Below, piece after piece: positions 1-7,367 of a DNA stretch of 64,000 nt. Source of the stretch: Streptomyces lydicus (GTDB taxonomy: Bacteria; Actinomycetota; Actinomycetes; Streptomycetales; Streptomycetaceae); contig NZ_CP017157.1 in assembly GCF_001729485.1 (NCBI RefSeq), forward strand, positions 6,758,001-6,822,000, given 5' to 3'. How positions within the stretch are numbered: the stretch's first letter is position 1; every line of letters begins with the position of its first letter. The notes beneath the pieces are model-generated. The model was not told where the DNA came from, ran no database searches, and was given only the letters and a program-made list of their open reading frames with translations. Made by a program: the position numbers and the translations under genes.

Positions 1-7
1 GCCCCAT
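1..7 (-). CDS. Possible start of a divergent gene, cut by window edge
   Basis: On the minus strand an ATG (positions 7-5) is preceded by AAGGTGG six bases upstream, which looks like a ribosome binding site. Only two codons lie inside the window, so nothing can be said of the product. The palindrome at 47-65 lies between this start and the hydrolase gene, so a divergently transcribed regulator is a reasonable inference. Confidence 0.25.
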
Positions 8-46
8 GTCCGGCCACCTTTCCTCGCTCGCCGCCCCCTCTCCTAT

Positions 47-65
47 TATCTCGCTCAACGAGATA
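47..65. promoter_or_regulatory. Perfect 19-bp inverted repeat, MarR-type operator candidate
   Basis: TATCTCG-N5-CGAGATA is a perfect palindrome 26 bp upstream of the hydrolase start. TATCTCG/CGAGATA half-sites are typical of MarR-family operators, so it probably binds a regulator encoded just left of the window. The match is seen directly; the regulator is inferred. Confidence 0.55.
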
Positions 66-90
66 CTTGGCGAGCGAGGGGATGGTCCGT

Positions 91-996
91 ATGGCAGCCG
101 CCGACTTCCACACCGCCTACGAGGAGGCCATGGCGCGCTGGCCGGTCCCGGTGGAACGGCGGGAGGTGGTCTCGGAGTTCGGCACCACCCGGGTCAATGT
201 CTGCGGGGCGGCCGGCGGCCCGCCGCTGGTGCTGCTGCACGGCGGCGGCACCACCTCGGCCGCCTGGTACGCCATGGCCGCCGCGCTCGCCCCGACGCAC
301 CGGCTGTACGCCGTGGACCAGATGGGCACGCCCGGTCTCAGCGTGCCCGGCGGGCGGGCCGTGCGGCGCCCGGCGGACCTGTCGGACTGGCTCGACGGGG
401 TGCTCGACGGCCTCGGGCTCGCGTCGGCCGCGCTGCTCGGGCACTCGTACGGCGGCTGGGTCGCGCTGCGGCACGCGGTGCACACCGCCGACGGGGGTCC
501 CGCCCGCTCCTCCGGGGCGAGGGTCGACCGGCTGGTGCTGCTCGACCCGACCCGGTGCTTCGCCGGATTCCGGCTGCCCTATCTGGCCCGCGCGCTGCCG
601 CTGTTCCTGCGGCCCGGGGAGCCGAGCACCCGGCGGCTGCTGGAGTGGGAGGCGTACGGGGAGCCGCCGGCGCCCGGAACGGTGCGGCTGATGGGCCGGG
701 GCGCGGTCGCGTTCCGGGACGCGAAGGTGGTGACCGGGCCGCGGCCGGACGCCACCCGGCTGCGCGGGTCCGGCGTACCGGTCCTGGTGCTGCTGGCGGG
801 ACGCAGCCGGGCGCACGACGTCCGCCGGGTCGCCGCGGGGGCCCGGCGGGCCCTGCCGGACGCGGTGGTCACGACCGTGCCGGGCGTCGGCCACCACGCG
901 ATGCCCGACGACCCGACCGGGGAGGTGGGCCGGCGGGTGCTCAGCTTTCTGGCAGCGGCTCCCGGCGCGCACCCCGCTCCTCCGGCGGCGCCGTGA
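91..996 (+). CDS. Alpha/beta-fold hydrolase
   Basis: A 301-residue cytoplasmic protein of the alpha/beta hydrolase superfamily. It has the oxyanion segment LLHGGGTT, the nucleophile elbow GHSYGG in the middle and a late GVGHH segment supplying the catalytic histidine. The substrate cannot be told. The ATG at 91 is preferred because GAGGGG lies nine bases upstream; the ATG at 82 touches that purine run and a TTG at 67 has no ribosome binding site. It stands alone behind the palindrome at 47-65, which suggests repression by a MarR-type regulator that may be encoded divergently. It converges on the ferritin-like gene with only 34 bp between stops. Confidence 0.85.
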   Translation: MAAADFHTAYEEAMARWPVPVERREVVSEFGTTRVNVCGAAGGPPLVLLHGGGTTSAAWYAMAAALAPTHRLYAVDQMGTPGLSVPGGRAVRRPADLSDWLDGVLDGLGLASAALLGHSYGGWVALRHAVHTADGGPARSSGARVDRLVLLDPTRCFAGFRLPYLARALPLFLRPGEPSTRRLLEWEAYGEPPAPGTVRLMGRGAVAFRDAKVVTGPRPDATRLRGSGVPVLVLLAGRSRAHDVRRVAAGARRALPDAVVTTVPGVGHHAMPDDPTGEVGRRVLSFLAAAPGAHPAPPAAP

Positions 997-1030
997 CGCC
1001 CGTCCACGGTGCCGTCGGCGCGCACCGCGG

Positions 1031-2140
1031 TCAGCCCGCCGCCTCCCCCTCCGCGATCGCCGCCGCGACCTCCGCCGTGCGGGCCTGCTCCTCGGCGGCG
1101 AACCGCTCGGCGTCCAGCTTCTCGGCGAGTTCCTCGTCCTGGGCCATCAGCAGGTCCAGATTGGCGTCGCCCATCTCGAAGACGCCCATGTCGAGGTAGG
1201 CGCGCTGCAGTCGTTCGCCCCACAGCCCGATGTCCTTCACGCACGGCACGATCCGGCTGAAGAGCAATTTCCGGAACAGGTGCAGGAATTCGGAGCGTTC
1301 GGTGAATTCGGCGGCCTCCTGGGTCGGAATGCCGAAGTTCTCCAGGACTTCCAGGCCGCGCAGCCGGTCGCGCATCAAATAGCAGCCCTCGATGACGAAT
1401 TCCTCGCGCTCGCGCAGTTCGGCGTCGCTGAGCTGCTTGTAGTGGTCGCGCAGCGCCATGCGGCCGAAGGCGACGTGCCGGGCCTCGTCCTGCATGACGT
1501 ACGCCAGGATCTGCTGCGGCAGCGGCTTGGTGGTGGTGTCGCGGATCATGCCGAAGGCGGCCAGCGCCAGGCCCTCGATCAGGACCTGCATGCCGAGGTA
1601 GGGCATGTCCCAGCGGGAGTCCCTGAGGGTGTCGCCGAGCAGCGCCTGGAGGTTGTCGTTGATCGGGTAGAGCATCCCGATCTTCTCCCGGAGGAAGCGG
1701 CTGTAGATCTCGGCGTGCCGCGCCTCGTCCATGGTCTGGGTGGCGGAGTAGAACTTGGCGTCGAGGTCGGGGACGGATTCCACTATGCGGGCCGCGCAGA
1801 CCATGGCGCCCTGTTCGCCGTGCAGGAACTGGCTGAACTGCCAGGAGGTGTAGTGCCGGCGCAGTTCGCCGCGGTCCTTCTCGGTCATTTTGTCCCAGTA
1901 CTTGGTGCCGTACAGGGACATCGATTCATCGGGGGTGCCGAGCGGGTCGTAGGGGTCCACCTCCTGGTCCCAGTCGATCCGGAGGGTGGCGTCCCACTGC
2001 TTGTCCTTGCCCTTCTGGTAGAGGGCCAGCAGCCGGTCGCGTCCGTCGTCGTAGTCCCAGCTGAAGCGGGCCGCGCCGGCGGCGGGCACCTTCCAGAGCG
2101 GGTCGCCTGGGTCCTGTACGTAGAGATCCGGTGTCGGCAC
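1031..2140 (-). CDS. Ferritin-like diiron protein (RNR R2-like fold)
   Basis: A 369-residue protein of the ferritin-like superfamily, probably a diiron or Mn/Fe oxidase. Two DEARH motifs (about residues 138-142 and 218-222) and glutamates near 109 and 189 form the E...ExxH...E...ExxH metal ligand set. The start chosen is a GTG at 2140 because GGAGG lies exactly six bases upstream; the longer version from GTG 2197 adds 19 residues with no ribosome binding site. It is divergent from the AurF-like diiron gene at 2311, so the 170-bp gap probably holds promoters for both. The substrate is unknown. Confidence 0.8.
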   Translation of the reverse strand: MPTPDLYVQDPGDPLWKVPAAGAARFSWDYDDGRDRLLALYQKGKDKQWDATLRIDWDQEVDPYDPLGTPDESMSLYGTKYWDKMTEKDRGELRRHYTSWQFSQFLHGEQGAMVCAARIVESVPDLDAKFYSATQTMDEARHAEIYSRFLREKIGMLYPINDNLQALLGDTLRDSRWDMPYLGMQVLIEGLALAAFGMIRDTTTKPLPQQILAYVMQDEARHVAFGRMALRDHYKQLSDAELREREEFVIEGCYLMRDRLRGLEVLENFGIPTQEAAEFTERSEFLHLFRKLLFSRIVPCVKDIGLWGERLQRAYLDMGVFEMGDANLDLLMAQDEELAEKLDAERFAAEEQARTAEVAAAIAEGEAAG

Positions 2141-2310
2141 GGACAGCCTCCTCGGCTCGCCAAACGCCTTGTCATGGGCGGTGGTTGGCAGGCTCACACG
2201 TTTCTTACCGGCGGGTCAATAAGTCGTGCGCGGGGGATTGACGAGCTTGCTGACGCGCAGTCTCATAAGAGGCGACCGCGGGTAAACCCACGAGCGAGGT
2301 AGCCACAGCC

Positions 2311-3258
2311 ATGACGAGCGCGCCCACCGCAATGACCGTGACGGACACCGACGTGCTGCGCGACGCCCTCGGTCTCCTCAAGGACCGGGAGCAGGTCGCC
2401 GAGCGGTTGCTCGACTCCTCCGCCAAGCACTCCTTCGACCCCGACACCGAACTCGACTGGACCGCGCCCCCCGAAGAGGGCAAGTGGTTCTGGCCGCCGG
2501 AGCTGGTCTCGCTCTACGACACCCCGCTGTGGAAGAAGATGTCGCCGGAGCAGCAGCAGGACCTCTCCCGGCACGAGGCCGCCTCACTCGCCTCACTGGG
2601 CATCTGGTTCGAGATCATCCTGATGCAGCTGCTGGTCCGGCACATCTACGACAAGCCGGTCACCAGCGCCCACGTCCGCTACGCGCTGACCGAGATCGCC
2701 GACGAGTGCCGGCACTCGAAGATGTTCGCGCGCATGATCCAGTGGGGCGGGGCGCCCAATTACCCCGTCTCCCGCCTCAACCACAACCTCGCCCGCGTCC
2801 TCAAGACCATTTCCACCACCCCGGGTTCGTTCGCCTGCACCCTGCTCGGCGAGGAGATCCTCGACTGGATGCAGCGGCTGACCTTCCCGGACGAGCGGGT
2901 GCAGACGCTGGTGCGCGGGGTGACCCGGATCCACGTCGTCGAGGAGGCGCGGCACGTCCGCTACGCCCGCGAGGAGCTGCGCCGCCAGATGGTGACCGCG
3001 CCGCGCTGGGAGCGGGAGCTGACCCGGATCAGTTCCGGCGAGGCGGCCCGTGTCTTCTCCGTCGCCTTCGTCAATCCGGAGGTCTACACCAACGTCGGGC
3101 TGGACCGGCGCGAGGCGGTCGCCCAGGTCAAGGCCAGCGGCCACCGCCGCGAGGTGATGCAGTCCGGCGCCGAGCGGCTCACCGACTTCCTCGACGAGAT
3201 CGGCGTACTGCGCGGCGCGGGCCGCAGGTTGTGGCGCAGCTCCGGGCTGCTGGCCTGA
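2311..3258 (+). CDS. AurF-like diiron oxygenase
   Basis: A 315-residue protein with the layout of AurF (p-aminobenzoate N-oxygenase) family non-heme diiron enzymes. DECRH at residues 131-135 and EEARH at 211-215 supply metal ligands inside a long helical core. AurF itself oxidises an aryl amine to a nitro group. No aryl-amine pathway genes are nearby, so the substrate here is unknown and may not be an amine. The gene is followed after 73 bp by a TetR regulator in the same direction and is divergent from a second diiron protein. The arrangement suggests a small regulated oxidation module. Confidence 0.8.
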   Translation: MTSAPTAMTVTDTDVLRDALGLLKDREQVAERLLDSSAKHSFDPDTELDWTAPPEEGKWFWPPELVSLYDTPLWKKMSPEQQQDLSRHEAASLASLGIWFEIILMQLLVRHIYDKPVTSAHVRYALTEIADECRHSKMFARMIQWGGAPNYPVSRLNHNLARVLKTISTTPGSFACTLLGEEILDWMQRLTFPDERVQTLVRGVTRIHVVEEARHVRYAREELRRQMVTAPRWERELTRISSGEAARVFSVAFVNPEVYTNVGLDRREAVAQVKASGHRREVMQSGAERLTDFLDEIGVLRGAGRRLWRSSGLLA

Positions 3259-3331
3259 AGCGCCCGCTCACCCACCCGTTGGACACGAGCACCTGTACGA
3301 GCCGGAATCCGGGGCGGTTACGCTGCTGTTC

Positions 3332-4072
3332 ATGAACGGCAGCGGCACCGCCCCAGCAGTACCCCGACCCGCCTATCGCAGGCTGAGCGTCGAGCAGCGC
3401 CGCAGCCAATTGCTCACCGCCGCGCTCGGCCTGTTCGCCCAGCGCGCCCCCGAGGACGTCTCGCTGGACGACGTCGCCACCGCGGCCCAGGTGTCGCGGC
3501 CGCTCGTCTACCGCTACTTCCCTGGCGGCAAGCAGCAGTTGTACGAGGCCGCGCTGCGCAGCGCGGCCGACATCCTGGAACGCTGCTTCGCCGAGCCGGA
3601 GAGCGGGCCGCTCACCCAGCGGCTGTCGCGCGCCCTCGACCGCTATCTGGCGTTCGTCGACGAGCACGACGCCGGCTTCAGCGCGCTGCTCCAGGGCGGC
3701 AGCGTCGTGGAGACCACCCGTACGTCCGCGATCGTGGACGAGGTGCGGCGCGCCGCGGCCGACCAGATCCTGCGGCACCTGGGCGAGCCGGAACCGGGCC
3801 TGCGGCTCCGGATGACCGTCCGGATGTGGATCACCGCCGTCGAGGGCGCCTCGTTGATCTGGCTCGACGAGGGCAAGCAGCCGCCGCTCGACGAACTGCG
3901 CGACTGGCTGGTCGACCACTTCGTCGCGCTGCTGACCGCGACCGCCGCGCGCGATCCGCAGACCGCGCGGGTGACCCGGGCGGCGCTGCGCACGGAGGCC
4001 GCCGACGGCCCGGTCGGCGACCTCACCCGCCGCCTGCTGCCCGTCCTGAGCGAGGCCGCGCACCTGCTGTGA
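3332..4072 (+). CDS. TetR/AcrR family transcriptional regulator
   Basis: A 246-residue one-component repressor-type regulator. The N-terminal HTH spans about residues 20-65 (the LSLDDVATAAQVSRPLVYRYF-like stretch, with the usual tyrosine-rich end of the recognition helix). An all-helical ligand-binding domain follows. It lies 73 bp behind the AurF-like gene in the same direction and probably controls it or the divergent ferritin-like gene; this is inferred from position only. It starts at ATG 3332. Confidence 0.88.
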   Translation: MNGSGTAPAVPRPAYRRLSVEQRRSQLLTAALGLFAQRAPEDVSLDDVATAAQVSRPLVYRYFPGGKQQLYEAALRSAADILERCFAEPESGPLTQRLSRALDRYLAFVDEHDAGFSALLQGGSVVETTRTSAIVDEVRRAAADQILRHLGEPEPGLRLRMTVRMWITAVEGASLIWLDEGKQPPLDELRDWLVDHFVALLTATAARDPQTARVTRAALRTEAADGPVGDLTRRLLPVLSEAAHLL

Positions 4073-4108
4073 CCTGCGCCTGCGCGCCGCGGATGGAAGA
4101 CTGGAGCG

Positions 4109-4381
4109 GTGCGAAGCGAGAACACCCTGTTCGTCGGCGGGCCGCTGGACGGCCGGGTCCTGCCCGTGCTCGTCGGCGTGACCGGCCAGCCGCCGAAGAC
4201 CTACGAGGTACCGGTGCCGAACGACGACGGACGGCCGCCGACGGTGCACGTCTACCGCCGGGTCCCCGGGCGGGTGGGCCGGCTGGGCCTGCCGCGCGGG
4301 TGGCAGTACGTCTACGACCCGGAGGGGAAACCGGGCGGTGGCGTCCGGGGTCTCAAGTGGCCCTGGAGCAAGCCGGACTGA
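4109..4381 (+). CDS. Small conserved hypothetical protein
   Basis: A 90-residue protein from a GTG start with no signal peptide or membrane segment. It opens with [10 protein letters not shown], a beta-strand pattern seen in small actinobacterial proteins of unknown function, and ends with a Trp/Lys-rich segment. Composition is like neighbouring genes. It lies 36 bp behind the TetR gene and may be co-transcribed. No function is proposed. Confidence 0.6.
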   Translation: MRSENTLFVGGPLDGRVLPVLVGVTGQPPKTYEVPVPNDDGRPPTVHVYRRVPGRVGRLGLPRGWQYVYDPEGKPGGGVRGLKWPWSKPD

Positions 4382-4461
4382 GCGGACGCGCGGGGTGAAG
4401 CGCACCGCCCCGGCGGCCGGGCACGGGTGCCGGGCCGCCGGGGCGGTGGGTGAGCCGGCCG

Positions 4462-5715
4462 TCAGCCGGTCAGCGAGGCCAGGTAGGCGTTCGCCTTGTC
4501 CGGTTCGAAGAAGAAGTTCTCGAAGTCGGACGGGTCGTCGAAGCCGTTGGCGAAGCGGTCCGCGACGGGCTGGAGCTGGCCGGCCGCGCCGATGAGGTTG
4601 AGGACGTGCTCCGGCGGCGGCGCCAGCATCGCGTTGGTCCACTTGGTGACGTGCCCGGCGGTCTGCCAGTAGCGCTCGAAGGTGTTGTGCATCCACTTCT
4701 CGTCGAACGGCTGCTCACCGCGCTCCACGATGGAGGCCAGGTAGGAGGCGGCGCACTTGGCGGCCGAGTTGGAGCCCTGGCCGGTGATCGGGTCGTTGGC
4801 GACGACCACGTCGGCGACACCGAGCACCAGGCCGCCGGAGGGCAGCCGGCCGATCGGGTTGCGCACGGTCGGGGCGTAGCGGCCGGCCAGCGTGCCGTTG
4901 GCGTCGGTCAGTTCGACCTTGGTGGCGCGCGCGTACTCCCAGGGCAGGAACTTCTCCATCAGCTCCAGCGTGAGCGCCAGGTGCTCGTCGGGGTCCTTGA
5001 CCGACTGGAAGACGTCCAGCGGGCCACCGGGGATGCCCTCCCAGAAGAGGATGTCGGCGCGGCCGGAGAGGGTGTACGTCGGCATGACGAAGAGCTCGCC
5101 GACGCCGGGGACGAGGTTGCAGCGCACCGCGTCGAACTCGGGGTGCTCCGGGCGCGGGCCCAGGCCGTGGACGTAGGCGACGGCGAGCGCGCGCTGCGGG
5201 GTGTCGTAGGGCGAACGGGAGGCGTCCCGGCCGAACATGGACACCAGCTCGCCCTTGCCGGCCGAGACCAGCGTCAGGTCGTAGCGGCTCGCGAAGAAGT
5301 CCAGGTCGGAGACGGCCGCGCCGTGGATGACGAGCTGGCCGCCACGCTGTGCGAAGGTCTCCATCCAGCCGGCCATCTTCACCCGCTGGTCGACGGACTG
5401 GGCGTAGCCGTCGAGCTTGCCGACCCAGTCGATGGCGCGCTGCGACCCTTCCGGTGCCTCGTGGCTGCCGGGCGCGGCGACCGAGACGCCGAGACCCTCG
5501 ATGCGCGGGGCCTGGCTCTCCCAGAAGTTGATGCCCAGGTCGCGCTCGTGCTGGAGCGCGGTGTCGAACATGCACTGCGTCGACATGACCCGGCCGGAGC
5601 GGATCTCGTCGGCGGTGCGGTTGGACATCAGGGTGACCTCGTAGCCCCGGGCCTGGAGGCCGAGGGCCAGCTGGAGACCGGACTGTCCGGCTCCGACGAC
5701 GAGTATCTTCCGCAT
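4462..5715 (-). CDS. StyA-like FAD-dependent monooxygenase
   Basis: A 417-residue flavoprotein resembling the styrene/indole monooxygenase oxygenase component (StyA). The N-terminus MRKILVVGAGQSGLQLALG is a Rossmann GxGxxG FAD motif, and the C-terminal half has the family's GQGSNSAAKCA segment near the flavin. StyA enzymes need a separate flavin reductase (StyB); none is encoded nearby. It starts at ATG 5715, 98 bp downstream of the last conservon gene cvnD and in the same direction, so it is likely read from the conservon operon. Styrene is unlikely to be the natural substrate; indole or a secondary metabolite is as likely. Confidence 0.8.
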   Translation of the reverse strand: MRKILVVGAGQSGLQLALGLQARGYEVTLMSNRTADEIRSGRVMSTQCMFDTALQHERDLGINFWESQAPRIEGLGVSVAAPGSHEAPEGSQRAIDWVGKLDGYAQSVDQRVKMAGWMETFAQRGGQLVIHGAAVSDLDFFASRYDLTLVSAGKGELVSMFGRDASRSPYDTPQRALAVAYVHGLGPRPEHPEFDAVRCNLVPGVGELFVMPTYTLSGRADILFWEGIPGGPLDVFQSVKDPDEHLALTLELMEKFLPWEYARATKVELTDANGTLAGRYAPTVRNPIGRLPSGGLVLGVADVVVANDPITGQGSNSAAKCAASYLASIVERGEQPFDEKWMHNTFERYWQTAGHVTKWTNAMLAPPPEHVLNLIGAAGQLQPVADRFANGFDDPSDFENFFFEPDKANAYLASLTG

Positions 5716-5813
5716 GGCGGCACTCTTCTCTGTTACTGCGTTGTTCGGGGAGGGGTTGGGGGGTGGCGCGGAGCGGGCCCCGGGGACGGGCCCGCCCGCC
5801 GGTGGGCGGCCGG

Positions 5814-6488
5814 TTACTCCGGCGCGGACTCCAGCGCGTGGCCGACCAGCGACAGGAGCGACTGGATGACCGTGGGCCGCTTGCGCGCGTCCATGATCAC
5901 GATCGGTACCTGCGGCGGTACGGTCAGCGCGTCGCGGACGTCCTCGGCGTCGTACGCGTCGGTCCCCTCGAAGTGGTTGACCGCGACGACGTACGGCAGC
6001 CCGCAGCTCTCGAAGTAGTCCAGGGCCGGGAAGCAGTCCTCCAGACGCCGGGTGTCGGCCATCACGATCGCGCCGATCGCCCCGCGCACCAGGTCGTCCC
6101 ACATGAACCAGAAGCGCTGCTGCCCGGGCGTGCCGAACAGGTACAGCACCAGTTCCTGGTCGAGGGTGATCCGGCCGAAGTCCATCGCGACCGTGGTCGT
6201 GGTCTTCTCCGGGGTCGCGGTCAGGTCGTCGGTGTCCTCGCTGGCCTGCGTCATCACCGCCTCGGTCTGGAGCGGGGTGATCTCCGAGACCGATCCGACG
6301 AAGGTGGTCTTGCCGACACCGAAGCCGCCGGCCACCACGATCTTGGTGGCGATCGGTGCCCGCGAGCGGTCCGTCTGCCAGCTCTGCAGCCCCGCGTCGG
6401 CGGCCGCGGCCACCGGGTCGGCCTGACCCACGGAACCGGCGGTCGTCGTCGGCCCGGCCGATATCGTGTCAGAGCCTGTGAAGTCCAC
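5814..6488 (-). CDS. cvnD: Conservon GTPase CvnD
   Basis: A 224-residue P-loop GTP-binding protein of the conservon family. The Walker A motif GGFGVGKTT lies near residue 50, followed by the switch-like sequence DFGRI and the G3-type FGTPGQQRFWFMW. The AVNHFEGTDAY segment matches the base-recognition region. CvnD proteins are Ras/Mgl-like GTPases thought to relay signals from the CvnA sensor through CvnB/CvnC at the membrane. The GTG start overlaps cvnC by 20 bp, a typical translational coupling. The StyA-like oxygenase downstream occupies the slot that other conservons fill with a P450. Confidence 0.9.
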   Translation of the reverse strand: MDFTGSDTISAGPTTTAGSVGQADPVAAAADAGLQSWQTDRSRAPIATKIVVAGGFGVGKTTFVGSVSEITPLQTEAVMTQASEDTDDLTATPEKTTTTVAMDFGRITLDQELVLYLFGTPGQQRFWFMWDDLVRGAIGAIVMADTRRLEDCFPALDYFESCGLPYVVAVNHFEGTDAYDAEDVRDALTVPPQVPIVIMDARKRPTVIQSLLSLVGHALESAPE

Positions 6489-6873
6489 TCAGCACCCTTT
6501 CGAGCAGCGCGCGGTCGGGCCGGCCGGTGCCGTGCCCGGTGCCGTAGACGCGAATCTTTCCCTGGTCGGCGAGGTCGCTGAGCAGGACGCGGACCACGCC
6601 CAGCGGCATCTTGAGGAGCGCGGAGATCTCCGCGACCGAGCGCATCCGGCGGCACAGCTCGACGATGGCGCGCATTTCCGGCATTACCCGGTCGCCCCAG
6701 CCGCCGGAGGTCAGCTCGGGCCGCTCCTCGGGGGCCTCCAGCGCGGCCACGAACGTCTCGACGAGCAGTACGTGGCCGAAGCGGGTCCGGCCGCCGGTGA
6801 GCGAATAGGGGCGTACCCGCGAGGGTTTGCGGTCCCCGCCGCGTATGGGGAGTTTGGGGGTACTGCTACTCAC
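6469..6873 (-). CDS. cvnC: Conservon protein CvnC (DUF742)
   Basis: A 134-residue DUF742 protein. The family motif 'VRPYSLTGGRT' lies near the N-terminus, and a winged-helix-like C-terminal half contains LLKMPLGVVRVLLSDLADQG. It acts with the CvnB roadblock protein and the CvnD GTPase in a membrane-associated complex. It starts at GTG 6873 with a 4-base GTGA overlap with cvnB and runs 20 bp into cvnD, so the three are translationally coupled. Confidence 0.9.
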   Translation of the reverse strand: MSSSTPKLPIRGGDRKPSRVRPYSLTGGRTRFGHVLLVETFVAALEAPEERPELTSGGWGDRVMPEMRAIVELCRRMRSVAEISALLKMPLGVVRVLLSDLADQGKIRVYGTGHGTGRPDRALLERVLSGLHRL

Positions 6874-7367
6874 TGGGCGCTCTCCATCGACTTGCGCAGC
6901 TCACTGCGGAGTTCGGGGGTGAGGACATGACCGGCCCGGCCGACGAAGAGCGCCATGTGGTAGGCGATGACGTTCATGTCGCAGTCCGGAGTGGCGTGCA
7001 CGCCGAGCAGCGAACCGTCGCTGATCGACATGACGAACACACTGCCCTCGTCCATCGTGATCATCGTCTGCTTGACGGCACCGCCGTCCATCAGCTTCGC
7101 GGCCCCCTGGGTGAGGCTGCCGAGGCCGGACACGATGGTGGCGAGGTCGGCACTGGATCCCCGGGGCCCGTCACCGGCCCCCGGAAGGGCCTCCTGCCCG
7201 TCCGCCCCATCCGGGTCGGAGTTGAGCAGCAGCAGACCGTCCGAGGAGACCACCGCGACCGAGCGGATGCCCGGCACCTCGTCGACCAGGTTGCTCAGCA
7301 GCCAGTGCAGATTCCGTGCCTGGCTGCTCAGTCCTCGTCCGTAACCTGTGGGCGCTTGCGCCTTCAA
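6870..7367 (-). CDS. cvnB: Conservon roadblock/LC7 protein CvnB
   Basis: A 165-residue roadblock/LC7-domain protein, the family that includes MglB-type GTPase activators. The core matches the CvnB pattern: WLLSNLVDEVPGI, then VSSDGLLL, then the closing VIAYHMALF. The TTG start is well supported because GGAGG stands seven bases upstream and the codon overlaps the cvnA stop as TTGA. CvnB probably modulates the nucleotide state of CvnD. Confidence 0.9.
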   Translation of the reverse strand: MKAQAPTGYGRGLSSQARNLHWLLSNLVDEVPGIRSVAVVSSDGLLLLNSDPDGADGQEALPGAGDGPRGSSADLATIVSGLGSLTQGAAKLMDGGAVKQTMITMDEGSVFVMSISDGSLLGVHATPDCDMNVIAYHMALFVGRAGHVLTPELRSELRKSMESAQ

